Origin: Rhineura floridana
Taxonomy: Eukaryota; Chordata; Lepidosauria; Squamata; Rhineuridae
Assembly (NCBI RefSeq): GCF_030035675.1
Contig: NC_084489.1
Location: 36,478,001-36,542,000 of the forward strand
Reading direction: 5' to 3'
DNA length: 64,000 bases
The notes under the pieces were generated by a model, which made no database searches, had not been told where the DNA came from, and worked only from the letters and a program-made list of their open reading frames with translations. The translations under genes were made by a program, and so were the position numbers. Position 1 is the stretch's first letter. Each line of letters starts with the position of its first letter. Of this stretch, positions 46,791-57,828 are shown one piece after another.

Positions 46791-46989
46791 TCCCGGTTTG
46801 AGATCCAGCCGTCTAGTCTTGGACAGCTCCTTGAAAGTTCAGACTAAAACCTGGAGTGGATTCCCTTTCCCACTGATATTAGAGCCACCAGTCTCTACTG
46901 TTTTTGGATGTGCTCATGCAGCACACCAGATCCCTGCACTTCACACATCTGCGACCTTCAGCACAGGACAGCTGTCTCCCTCCCCATGG
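46791..46989. other. Unexplained 200-bp junction between L2-b and CR1
   Basis: It belongs to neither the recognisable L2-b 5' region nor CR1 coding sequence. Blocks such as GTTTTTGGATGTGCTCATGC have no counterpart elsewhere in the window. It could be old flanking DNA or an internal recombination product of CR1. Confidence 0.35.
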
Positions 46990-46993
46990 CTTA

Positions 46994-49360
46994 TGATAAA
47001 GAGATTGCGGAGAAGCTAAATGAATTTTTTGCATCTGTCTTCACAGTGGAAGATATAGGGCAGATCCCTGAACCTGAACTAACATTTGCAGGAAGGGATT
47101 CTGAGGAACTGAGACAAATAATGGTAACGAGAGAGGAAGTTCTAGGCTTAATAGACAATATAAAAATCGACAAATCACCGGGCCTGGATGGCATCCACCC
47201 GAGAGTTCTCAAAGAACTCAAATGTGAAATTGCTGCTCTGCTAACTAAAATATGTAACTTGTCCCTCGGGTCCTCCTCCGTGCCTGAGGACTGGAAAGTG
47301 GCAAATGTAACGCTAATCTTCAAAAAGGGATCCAGGGGGGATCCCGGAAATTACAGGCCAGTTAGCTTAACTTCTGTCCCTGGAAAACTGGTAGAAAGCA
47401 TTATTAAAGCTAGATTAACTAAGCACATAGTTCAAAGTTTATTATTACGGTCATGGACCCATACAAGAAGTAGCAATAATACTAGAGTACATTGTACATG
47501 AATAAAAGGATAAAATGAATAAAATGAAGAGAGTTAATTTTAAAACATGAATAATAAAACATAAGGTTGAAAAATTCTCAGTAAGATATCAGACTAATTT
47601 TAGACGTTTATATTGAGCTGCATAAACAAATTTGGCCACCCTCTCAGTTTGAGATCTATTTAAACCATTCAGGAGTCGGAGTATCCTGCCTTCAGAGGGT
47701 AAATTGGGGTGTTTTGTTGTAAATGGGGTTATATATTTATAACGTTCCTGTTGATATATTGGACAAACAAAAAAAACATGGGAGAGTTTCCAGAGTCCTC
47801 ATTTTGCATGGACAGAAACATTGATCGTGAGGAATTCCCTGATATCTGCCTTCCATTATTGCCAAAGACAAGCAATTGAATCTAGCTTTTGCAAAAGCAT
47901 ACCGTAGTTTGGGAGTTGTTAGGTGGTCAAGATATATAGCATGCTTGAACGGATCTAAAGGCAATTTATGGTATAGCGGTGAACAGGATTTAGAAGCAGC
48001 TGCAATTGAGGTTTGTCGGTCTATATCATTGAGTCTGGTTCGAATGGAATAGGTAGCTGTATTAAAATCAAGTGAGGCTAGTTGTTCTAGGGAGAAATCT
48101 AATCGGGGGAGTTTAGCATGGAAGGCTTTTGACCATTTGACTAAGCACATAGAAGAACAAGCCTTGCTGAAGCACAGCCAGCATGGCTTCTGCAAGGGAA
48201 AGTCCTGTCTCAGTAACCTAATAGAATTCTTTGAAAGTGTCAACAAGCATATAGATAGAGGTGATCCAGTGGACATAGTGTACTTAGACTTTCAAAAAGC
48301 TTTTGACAGGGTACCTCACCAAAATACTTCTGAGGAAGCTTAGCAGTCATGGAATAAGAGGAGAGGTCCTCTTGTGGATAAGGAATTGGTTAAGAAGCAG
48401 AAAGCAGAGAGTAGGAATAAATGGACAGTTCTCCCAATGGAGGGCTGTAGAAAGTGGAGTCCCTCCAGGATTGGTATTGGGACCTGTACTTTTCAACTTG
48501 TTCATTAATGACCTAGAGTTAGGAGTGAGCAGTGGAGTGGCCAAGTTTGCTGACGATACTAAATTGTTCAGGGTTGTTAAAACAAAAAGGGATTGCAAAG
48601 AGCTCCAAAAAGACCTCTCCAAACTGAGTGAATGGGCGGAAAAATGGCAAATGCAATTCAATATAAACAAGTGTAAAATTATGCATATTGGAGCAAAAAA
48701 TCTTAATTTCACATATACGCTCATGGGGTCTGAACTGGCGGTGACCGACCAGGAGAGAGACCTCGGGGTTGTAGTGGACATCAGGATGAAAATGTCGACC
48801 CAGTGTGCAGCAGCTGTGAAAAAGGCAAATTCCATGCTAGCGATAATTAGGAAAGGTATTGAAAATAAAACAGCCGATATCATAATGCCGTTGTATAATC
48901 CATGGTGCGGCCGCATTTGGAATACTGTGTACAGTTCTGGTCGCCTCATCTCAAAAAGGATATTATAGAGTTGGAACAGGTTCAGAAGAGGGCAACCAGA
49001 ATGATCAAGGGGATGGAGTGACTCCCTTATGAGGAAAGGTTGCAGCATTTGGGGCTTTTTAGTTTAGAGAAAAGGCGGGTCAGAGGAGACATGATAGAAG
49101 TATATAAAATTATGCATGGCATTGAGCAAGTGGATAGAGAAAAGTTCTTCTCCCTCTCTCATAATACTAGAACTTGTGGACATTCAAAGAAGCTGAATGT
49201 TGGAAGATTCAGGACAGACAAAAGGAAGTACTTCTTTACTCAGTGCATAGTTAAACTATGGAATTTGCTCCCACAAGACGCAGTAATGGGCACCAGCTTG
49301 GATGGTTTTAAAAGAAGATTAGACACATTCATGGAGGACAGGGCTATCAATGGCTACTAG
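46994..49360 (+). pseudogene. CR1 reverse transcriptase, interrupted
   Basis: Blocks in order: DKEIAEKLNEFFASVFTVED, DKSPGLDGIHPRVLKELK, VPEDWKVANVTLIFKKG and NYRPVSLTSVPGKLVESI before the insertion. After it come HSQHGFCKGKSCLSNLIEFF, VYLDFQKAFDRVPH, SGVPPGLVLGPVLFNLFIND, KFADDTKLF, EKWQMQFNINKCKIMHIG, RRVRGDMIEVYKIMHG and VKLWNLLPQ. FADD is the catalytic box. The loop usually reading VPQGSVLGP is altered to VPPGLVLGP. Frame changes lie near 48330 and 48900 and a TGA near 49020. Confidence 0.85.
47431..48139 (-). mobile_element. Vingi-like LINE 3' fragment nested in CR1
   Basis: Both flanks carry ACTAAGCACATAG (47418-47430 and 48140-48152), a perfect 13-bp target duplication. The left end is the element's 3' terminus (AATAAACTTTGAA with the stem GGTC-CAT-GACC). 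The minus strand encodes the C-terminal region AASKSCSPLYHKLPLD, TTPKLRYAFAKARFN and HDQCFCPCK, the same family as 33838-37370. A one-base frame change separates CFCPC from HVFFVCPIY. 709 bp, strongly 5' truncated. Confidence 0.92.
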
Positions 49361-49573
49361 CCGTGACGGCTATGCTGTGCCACCCTAGTCAGAGGCAGCA
49401 TGCTTCTGAAAACCAGTTGCCGGAAGCCTCAGGAGGGGAGTGTGTTCTTGCACTCGGGTCCTGCTTGTGGGCTTCCCTCAGGCACCTGGCTGGCCACTGT
49501 GAGAACAGGATGCTGGACTAGATGGGCCACTGGCCTGATCCAGCAGGATCTTCTTATGTTCTTATGTTCTTAC

Positions 49574-49759
49574 AGGAGGACCAATGCAGGCTTGCATAGT
49601 GGGTTACCCGATTTCCTGCTGTGTGTTGCAGAAACAGTGCCTGCTTTTTCCCCAGTCATGTTCCAGAATACCCATCTAGGAGAAGCAGCAGCTGTTGTGC
49701 CCTAATCCCCTCGGTCAGAGCCTTCAAGGCTTCTTTGGCTTGTCCTCAGAACTATTTTG
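49574..49759. other. Intergenic, nothing recognised
   Basis: Short unassigned gap between the CR1 3' end and the family C fragment. Confidence 0.35.
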
Positions 49760-50045
49760 ATCCAAGGTCACATCCACTCTTCTTCTGAGGCCATACCCTT
49801 CACTGGTCCTCCTTCACACCCCAGTGTTTTTGCCTGGTTTGAATGTGTCTTGGACCACTTGCATGCCTGGATGGAGGATACAGAGGGATGTGTGTATGTA
49901 GAAGTTAGCCTACTGTACAAAGGTAAAATTTACATTTGTTGCTCTGCCCACTTTTGCCTCTGGCTCCACCCACCTCTGACATGTGCCCCTGGGAAGGTTG
50001 CCTAGAAGGGAATGCATTGCTCAGGCTGAAAAAGGTTTCCCACTC
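49760..50045 (+). mobile_element. hAT-like family C fragment (right end)
   Basis: Matches the right part of the 52.73-kb copy: GCATGCCTGGATGGAGGATA, CAAAGGTAAAATTTACATTT, TTGCTCTGCCCACTTTTGCC, ending AAAAGGTTTCCCACTCCTG. It gives the empty form of the site into which family B jumped in that copy. The left end is lost. Confidence 0.7.
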
Positions 50046-52038
50046 CTGCCCTGGATATTCTCTGTTTCACGTGAACATTCCACCAATTCCCAGCATGAGA
50101 GGTTAGGCATAATCAAGCTACTAGGTCTGTAGATTACTGCACCGAATTATAGTAATTGTTTCTTTAATAGTTTCCTGGTTAAGTTGGTCTTTTTATGCAT
50201 TGTTAAGTACCTAATGAAAGTAGAGTGAACTAGCAGCTGCGATGGCTTATTTAGGCAATAGGGAGGTGTCCTTTCTGGTGAGGGAATAGAGATTGGTGAA
50301 AGGGTGTGTTTGTAGATGGCCAAGGGGAATGAGTCATAGCAAGAAAAGCAAGGCATTCATTAACAATGTCTTATGTCTGCTTCACCAATAGCTAGAGTGG
50401 TGTGTGCACTTAACAGTCAGAGAGATCGTTTGTTGTCCATAGACTATGGCATAGAGAAAACATGGTTCACACTGAAAAAAGAGTTGCAAATATGGGATTA
50501 AAGTCTAAAGCTACATTCCACCTACTGCTAGTGGTTGATTTTGTTCCACTCATTTCTGCTTTATGCGAAGATAAATAAAGGATTTAAATGCCAGATATTT
50601 TGCTCAGTATTACTGACCATCCTAACTGGTTTAGAGCTTTACAATGCACTTTGGTCCTTATCTACAGTCATTTTGAGATGGGTTTGCAATACTAAACACT
50701 TGTTCAGAGCCAAAAAGTCTGCTTTGAATATATTAGTGAAGAGCTGGCTACATTAACATGGCTGAATGCAAATTAATTTATGGGCAACATACCTTACCTG
50801 CATTTGCATAGTAGCCAACGAATCCATCTGCAAAGGCTCCAGAAAAGCTGTCTATAACTGTTGTTATTTGGGTTTAATTGCAAACTTATAAGTATATCTT
50901 ATTATTTGGAGCAGCTATGTACAACAACTTGAGCCTCAGCTTAAAGTAAATCCTGTCACCCTTTGGGCAAATTCACTAGAAGCAGCACCAGCTAGCCTTT
51001 TTCTTCTTCTCATACATTTGTGGCTCTCTTTATATCACAAATTTCTTTCTTTGAAAGAATGAGAAATGGTTATTTTCTAGGTGTACTTCCTATTATGAGT
51101 TTTATTTTCCCTTTCAAAGGGGTGGGATTTAATCAAAAGCCACCATTTTCTTTCCCCCTTTTAATATTAAAAAGAAGAAAGGGGATGAGAGGATGGGAGA
51201 ATCCTTTAAGACAGCATGAAGTTCCCCTTCAATTAAAACAAAGGGCTAGCTAGCATTCACGCTACACAGTGTTGCAGTCTGCCCAAATTCGGTTAACAAG
51301 ATCAAAATGACGTCTCTGTAAGAGTCTCCAAAGAGGAATATTTCTGACATTTTTAAAAAATGAACTAAAATACTGTGGGAGTGGGGGCATCACGGCTTGT
51401 ATTAAAGAGTGCTTTCATTTCCTGCTGCAGACAAATGCTTTTGCAGACTAAGGAGGAAGAGAGCTAACAGTGCCTAGTCAGAAGTAAGCTCCGCAGAGTT
51501 CCGTGGTACCTACTTCCAGGTAAGTATATCTAGGCTAGTAGCCTGAGTCCCATTTATACCTCTGACTTTCCTTCCGGAAACACGATTATAGTCTGGGTCA
51601 TATTTCCCTGCAGTTTACTTATAAAAGGGTATTGAACTAGGGTCACACAATACATTAAAAGCCACTATGCATTAAAAGCATTAAGGTCACAAGAGTCCCA
51701 TTAAAGTCATTAATGTTTGAAACACAAGTTGCTGCCGTAAAGCGCATATTAATGCATTTGTTTCCTGCCAGTAACAACCAATGGGAGAAGACGGGATGGA
51801 AAGGATAGCATGAGAGTTGCCACATTCCACTGCACTGATCACTGTTAGCTTCCTCCAATCCCGTGGGACATTGCTGCATTGCTAGGCTAAGCCAATGAAA
51901 AGGGCTGAAATGCTTTGCACAGCAAACTTTACCTTCCCCCCAGCACCCTCCAAGACTGCCTCTCGTCAGGCCTACCATCCAGATGAAAGTTCCAGCTTGA
52001 CTTCCTGGAAGCACCTATTAAAAGGAACTGGTAGCAAG
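50046..52038. other. Intergenic, mostly unique; one family P remnant
   Basis: No gene. 51465-51540 is a decayed family P repeat (CAGAAGTAAGCTCCGCAGAG, TACTTCCAGGTAAG). The minus frame at 51655-52014 (119 codons) has no family resemblance. Confidence 0.4.
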
Positions 52039-52469
52039 TAAGGAGGGGGGGCCGAGAAATTCAATTCAGTTCACATTTAAAGGTGAATTTATCAAATTTG
52101 CACTTTCCGAAACAATATGAGAATTGAAACACACCCATCCTTTGAAATTCACACTTATCTGAATTTTGCAATGCAGTTCTCCAACCAAGCAATGTTTATA
52201 AAAATCAACATATTAGGGGAAAGTGTGCACAAAATGAATGTTTTGATGGTAACATACAAAATGCATTATATTAGGATAAATTCCTTGCAAAATGTGTACA
52301 TTAGTGAACACTATATAAAAATGTATTAGGAGAAATTTGCATTAAAATGCTGAAGAATTGTCATGAGGATTTTTTTTTATTGCAAATTGCTGCAGAAATG
52401 AAAACTGAATTTCAGATTAGAAAAATGAGAAACTGAGAGAACCAAAAATGACGGATAATTCCATCCCTA
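52039..52469 (+). mobile_element. hAT-like non-autonomous element, family A copy 5
   Basis: 431 bp between GTAGCAAG (52031-52038) and GCAGCAAG (52470-52477), an 8-bp target duplication with one transition. Starts TAAGGAGGG, ends TTCCATCCCTA. Full interior homology to the other copies. Confidence 0.85.
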
Positions 52470-52728
52470 GCAGCAAGCGATGGCAAACACCTCTACATGA
52501 GATCCTGAAGAATTACTGCCCATCATGACTAGACTGATATATAGTCTGAATTGGTATAAGGCACTTCCTATGGCTGTACAATAGTCTCCTGAACAGTATG
52601 TAAGTCTACTGTAGTTACTGTAGTTAGGCACCATCCTGAAGGGTTACTCCTACCATAGCTTGTTGCTCTGGAAAGTTGGATGAGGGTCCTTTTTCATACA
52701 TGGATCCTCTGCACGCTACTTTTTACAC

Positions 52729-53427
52729 CAAGGATGGGGAACCTTACATCTGAGGGCCAAATGTGTCCCTCCAGGCTTCGCTATCTGGATTGCAGGACTC
52801 TTCCCAGGCCACACTCCTTATAGACCCTGTTTTGCCTTGTCCTTCAGTGCTTTTGCTTTGCTGGAATGTGTCCCTGAACTTTGGTCATGTTTCTTGCATG
52901 CTTAGATGGAACATAGAGAAGCTTATGAATGTGCATACAAACTAGCATGCTGCACAAAGATAGTATTTACATTCGTTGCTAGGGTTGCCAGGCTCAGGGC
53001 CTGATTTTGTATCTTTAAGAGAAGAGAAAATTCAGCCAAGTGCCGGTTTTCTTGCAACACTGTAATGGGAAAAACCACAAGGTGGAATTCTCCCTTCCCC
53101 CCGCACAACTTTTAAAGATACAGAAGACCTCTTGGTTGCCAGACCCAGCCTCCAAGAGGTCTTCTGTTTCTTTAAAAATTGTGCAGGGGGAAGGGGAAAT
53201 TTCACCTTGTGGTTTTTCCCAATACACTGTTGCAAGACCACCTGCACTTGGCTGAATTTTCTCTTCTCTTAAAGATACAGAATCATTCTCAGGCCCTGAG
53301 CCTGGCAACCCTATTCATTGCTCTGCCTACTTTTGCGTCTGGCCCTTCCCACCACTGGCATGTGGGACGCACAAGGTTGCCTAGATGGGAATGCAGCCCT
53401 TGGGCTCAAAAGGTTCCCCTATGCCTG
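52729..53427 (+). mobile_element. hAT-like family C element containing a nested family B element
   Basis: Starts CAAGGATGGGGAACCTTA and ends AAAGGTTCCCCTATGCCTG. The flanks TTTTACAC (52721-52728) and TTCTACAT (53428-53435) match at six of eight positions, both differences being C/T transitions. Minus the nested insert it is about 357 bp, similar in size to the copy at 3912. Confidence 0.8.
52980..53313. mobile_element. Palindromic hAT-type MITE, family B copy 2 (nested)
   Basis: 334 bp, TAGGGTTGCCAGG to CCTGGCAACCCTA, nearly one long hairpin. Flanks TTCGTTGC (52972-52979) and TTCATTGC (53314-53321) form an 8-bp target duplication differing by one CpG-type transition. The family C copy at 49.76 kb keeps the unoccupied site (ATTTGTTGCTCTGCC), confirming the boundaries. 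Confidence 0.92.
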
Positions 53428-53445
53428 TTCTACATACAGGGCAGG

Positions 53446-53652
53446 TCCACATAATGCATTTAAAGCACATCCAACACACATTTAAAGCACATGACGTCCC
53501 CCAAATAATCATGGGAACTGTTTGCTCAGGGTGCTGGGAGTTTATAGCTCTGTGAAGGGAAAGCCACAGTTTTCAGGATTTGAGGGGGGAGGAGTTATGC
53601 ACTTTAAATGTGCATTGGTTGTGCTTTAAATGTATGGTGTGGATCTGACCTC
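53446..53652. mobile_element. Palindromic short element, unclassified
   Basis: The left side GGTCCACATAATGCATTTAA and right side TTTAAATGTATGGTGTGGAT are reverse-complement-like. AAAGCACAT recurs in the left arm and GTGCTTTAAATG in the right. About 207 bp, non-coding. Confidence 0.5.
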
Positions 53653-54272
53653 AGGTTGGGTGGTACCTTCAGGAAGAATTCTCAAGGGCATGTATTTAAA
53701 AGCATGTTTAATTGAAGTCTATGAAACGTAGGACTTCATTATATATTAAGGATGGCTACTGCCCAAAAACATCTCCATGCAATGCCAGAAATAATATATT
53801 TGTGCTATTGTCTCCATAATGCCTGGCTTGGAGACTTTTCACAAATAGCACAGGTGTAATGGCTCTGTGGAGCCCTTTAATATGGCAAGAACAATTTTTT
53901 GGAACATACACAGTACAGCCATAAGGCAGGAAGTATGTCTTATTTTCAAGGAAATGTTAAGCAAAGACTGTCAGAATTGTAAAAAAGCATCTAGTATGAC
54001 CAGGTAATATGATGTAGCCTCTCACTAACTTATATCTTTACTTACAAGTCTGTGGATATTTTGAACGGTTCAATGATTAGTAGCAAAAGTAGATAGCTTA
54101 TATTTCAATATTTTAGAAAATTATAAGAAGGAAGAGAACTCTTTTAAAACAAATTCTGGTTATTTTATAAATGCTATTTGTTTATAAAAGGGAATTAGAT
54201 GTGTCTCATTTGTACATAACTGAAAATTTTATTAAAGTTCTTTGCTTAGCATTCTTGTAGATACAAAGGCAA
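53653..54272. other. Intergenic, nothing recognised
   Basis: AT-rich, no gene or repeat recognised. Confidence 0.4.
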
Positions 54273-54485
54273 TAATAATAATAATAATAATAAAATTTTA
54301 TTTGTTAGTCGCCTGTCTGTCCAAACTGACGGACACTCTAGGCGACGTACAATAGTATAAAATACAATATACAAATCAAAAACCACAATCAATTAATCTA
54401 AAACCATCCTTCAATTAATACAACATAAAAACTAATCCACCCCAGAAATCCTATAGGCCTGCCTGAATAGCCAGGTCTTTAAGGC

Positions 54486-57429
54486 TCAGCGAAAACCTAT
54501 CAGGGAGGAGGCATGTCGGAGGTCAAAAGGAAGTGAATTCCAGAGGGTGGGGGCCACAATCGAAAATGCCCTCTCTCTGGTCTGCACCAGCCTAGCTGTT
54601 TTGACTGGTGGGACCGAGAGAAGGTCTTTTGAGGCTGATCTTGTCTGGCGGCATAATTGGTGATACTGGAGGCGTTCCTTTAGATAAACTGGGCCGAAAC
54701 CATATAGGGTTTTAAAGGTCAACACCAACACCTTGAATTGGGCCTGGTAAACAACTGGTAACCAATGTAGGTCTACCAACACTGGAGTGATATGATCCCG
54801 GCGACGGCTATGCTTTATCAAGCGTGCCGCCGCATTCTGTACCAGCTGCAATTTCCAGACCGTTTTCAAGGGTAACCCCACGTAGAGCGCATTACAGTAG
54901 TCTAAGTGAGAGGAGACCAGGGCATGTATCACTCGTGGGAGCAGATGTACAGGAAGGTAGGGTCGCAGCCTCTGTATCAGATGTAATTGATACCAAGCTG
55001 CCCGGCTCACTGCCGAGACCTGAGCCTCCATGGACAGCTGGGAGTCAAGAATGACCCCTAGGCTGCGGACCTGGTCCTTTAGGGGTAATCTTACCCCATT
55101 AAGCACCAAGTCTAAATCTCCCAACCTTCCCTTGTCACCCACAAGCAACACCACCGTCTTGTCGGGGTTCAGCTTCAGCCTGTTCTCTCTTATCCATCCA
55201 CTTACGGACTCCAGGCACTTGGACAAGGTATTCACAGCCAACTCTGGTGAGGACTTAAATGAGAGATAGAGCTGAGTGTCATCCGCATATTGGTGACACT
55301 GCAGCCCAAAACTCCTGATGATGGCTGGGGGAGAGGATAGAACCCTGTGGCACTCCACAATTGAGAGGCCAAGGGTCTGGAACCTCATCCCCCAATGCCA
55401 CCCGTTGATGCCTGTCTGAGAGATAGGAATGGAACCACCATAAAACAGTGCCCCCTATTCCCAGTCCCTCTAGGCGGTTTAAAAGGATACCGTGGTCAAT
55501 GGTATCGAAAGCCGCTGAGAGATCCAGGAGGACGAGGAATGTATATTCTCCCCTATCCAACGCCCTCCTCATATCATCCACCAGAGCGACCAAGGCTGTT
55601 TCAGTTCCATGTCCAGTCCTGAAGCCCGATTGGAAAGGATCTAAGTAATCCGTTTCATCCAAGTGTGTCTGTAACTGTTTGGCCACCACTCGTTCAATCA
55701 CCTTGCCCAAGAATGGTAAATTAGAGACCGGGCGAAAGTTATTCAACTCTTGGGGATCCAAGGAGGGCTTTTTCAAGATGGGCTTAATCACTGCCTCCTT
55801 GAGGGCTAATGGCATTGCACCCTCTTCCAAGGATGCATTTACCACTGCCTTGACCCCTTCACCCAGTCTCTCATTGCAGCTCATAATGAGCCACGAAGGG
55901 CAAGGATCAAACAAACAAGTGGTTGGCTTCACTGTAGAGAGCACCTTGTCCACTTCCTCAGAGGGAAGAGGCTGAAACCGATCCCACCAGACCGGAATGC
56001 AACTGGCCGACTCTGGCCCACTGCCTGTATCCATGGCGTACGGAATCATGCTCTTCAGGCGCTCGATTTTATCGGCAAAGTGTTTAGCAAATGTGTCACA
56101 GGAGGTTTTAGAATGCTCCATGCGTTCTTGAGCAACTGGACCAACCAGGCTTCGGACCACTTGGAACAACCTCCTGGGACAGCACTCTGCCGACGCAATA
56201 GAAGCAGCAAAGAATTGCCTCTTTGCTGCCTTTGTTGCCACCTGGTAGGCCGCTATTGCCACTCTAACCAGTGTCCGATCATCTTCGGCGCAAGATTTCC
56301 ACCACCGGCGTTCTAGTTGTCTCACCTCCTGTCTCAGACCCCGCAACCGTGGTGTATACCAGGGTGCTGTCTGAGTTCTATTCAGGGGGAGAGGATGTTT
56401 CAGAGCCACCCGGTCTATCGCCCTAGTGAGCTCCCTGTTCCACTCCACCACCAGGGTTTCGACCGGGCGTCCTTCAGTCAGCTCCAAATCACCCAGCGCA
56501 TTCAGGAATCCCTTAGGCTCCATCAAGCATCTGGGGCGGACCATCCTAATAGGTCCTTGTCCCCTGCGGAGGGTGTGCGGCATTGAGAGGTCCATATTCA
56601 CCAGGTAGTGATCTGACCATGACACGGGGTTAGAAGAGACAGCCCCCATTTTCAGAACACTTCCCTCCCCTCCCGAGACAAACACAAGGTCAATAGCATG
56701 ACCGGCTACATGGGTAGGCCCTATATTACTAAGGTGCAGTTCCCAAGAAGTCATGGTTTCAATTAAATCCCGAGGGGCTCCCGTGAGAGTGGTCTCAGCG
56801 TGCACGTTGAAGTCCCCCAAAACCATCAGGTTGGGGGAGAGCAACCGCACATCCGAGACCACCTCGAGCACCTTGGTCAAGGAGTCTGCCATGCAGCGGG
56901 GTGGGCGGTACACAAGCAAAATCCCTAGACTGCCCTTTGGGCCCAACCTCCAGTACATACAATCAACAAACTTGGTCTTGCGGAGAGGGGGTCTGGTGAA
57001 AACCAAGGACCCCCAATAAATAACTGCCACTCCCCCTCCCCGCCTACCAATCCTCGGCTGCTGTGCGTATTGGAAACCGGCTGGGCACATGGCCTCAAGT
57101 ATGGGAGCTGAGGCCTCATCCAGCCAGGTCTCCGTAATACACACCAGGTCTGCGTTCTCATCCAAGATAGTATCATGGGTGAGCGATGTTTTCTGGACTA
57201 CAGACCTGGCATTACACAATAGCAGTCGAAGGTTGGATGGAGTCCTGCATCCCCCAGTTATCTTCTGGTTGTGAACAGGCCCGGAACAGGGGATGGATAT
57301 GACGCATCTATCCCTTGTTCCCCTAAACTGGCATGGCCTGGCACCCGTGCCTCTCCAGGATCTGCCGCCTAGCCTTACAATGTCATGGCTCCCCACCCTT
57401 CCCTCAGCACTCCCCTCCGGTCTACACAT
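54486..57429 (-). pseudogene. L2-c endonuclease/reverse transcriptase, one main frame break
   Basis: The first 716 codons are open (57429-55279). Endonuclease motifs: NAR (73-75), TETW (99-102), VYRPP (173-177), GDFNVH (205-210), DLVF (247-250), SDHYLV (272-277). RT blocks: FRPVSNLPFLGK (565-576), FQSGFRTGHGTETALV, LLDLSAAFDTIDHGIL (from 634), CGVPQGSILSP (691-701). About 31-34 nt are missing near 55325, relative to L2-a (the MLFNIYIKPLG region). This shifts the frame; 55388-54486 continues with HQYADDTQLYLSF and the C-terminal blocks. Apart from this deletion it is little changed. The deletion removes part of the RT palm, so it is inactive. Confidence 0.88.
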
Positions 57430-57819
57430 GTTCCCCTCCCTATCTGCCGATCAGGCAGGCCCCCCACCCTCAATAAAAATAAATGAAAATAAATGAATTG
57501 CCCGTGCCAATGGACTTCTTCCTCTTGCCTCTCGTCACGGCCAAAGCGGCCAAACGCCTTGTTATCTTCTCCCCTTTTTTGGGTCTTGTTCTTCTGTCGT
57601 GGCCAGTAGAGGGCACATCGGACCACACCGCTAATGTCACGGTTGATGTCACAGTTGATGTCACGGCCTCTCCCCCCTCTCCACCACGGCCGAGCACGCC
57701 AAAAGCAAAGAACAGCGCGAACGCACCCGGGCCACAACCCGGGTCCGCCGCACCACACCTGCTGCCAGCCACTCCCCCGCCCGAACAGGAAGTGCCCCAA
57801 AACCGCCAAAGGGACGCTG
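57430..57819 (-). promoter_or_regulatory. L2-c 5' UTR with three tandem GTGACATCAAC-type repeats
   Basis: GC-rich, with many CGs, between the target duplication and the first ATG of the long frame. On the minus strand TGACAT is repeated three times in 34 nt (57633-57666) at about 13-nt spacing, CRE/ATF-like half sites. Probably the L2 internal promoter. A binding role is inferred, not shown. Confidence 0.5.
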
Positions 57820-57828
57820 CAAAGGCAA

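Larger units (their letters stand above)
46990..49573 (+). mobile_element. CR1 LINE, RT part to 3' end, split by a nested LINE
   Basis: The CR1 sequence is contiguous once the block 47431-48139 and one copy of the duplicated ACTAAGCACATAG are set aside. The 3' UTR (49345-49573) ends with repeated TTCTTATG units, the CR1 signature. 5' truncated: the endonuclease is absent. Confidence 0.9.
54273..57819 (-). mobile_element. L2 LINE, copy L2-c, apparently full length
   Basis: CAAAGGCAA occurs at 54264-54272 and 57820-57828, a 9-bp target duplication that fixes both ends and gives a length of 3,547 bp. The 3' end is (AAT)n at 54273-54293. The 5' end starts CAGCGTCCCTTTGGCGG and leads into a GC-rich 5' UTR. 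It is in the same subfamily as L2-a. Confidence 0.85.
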
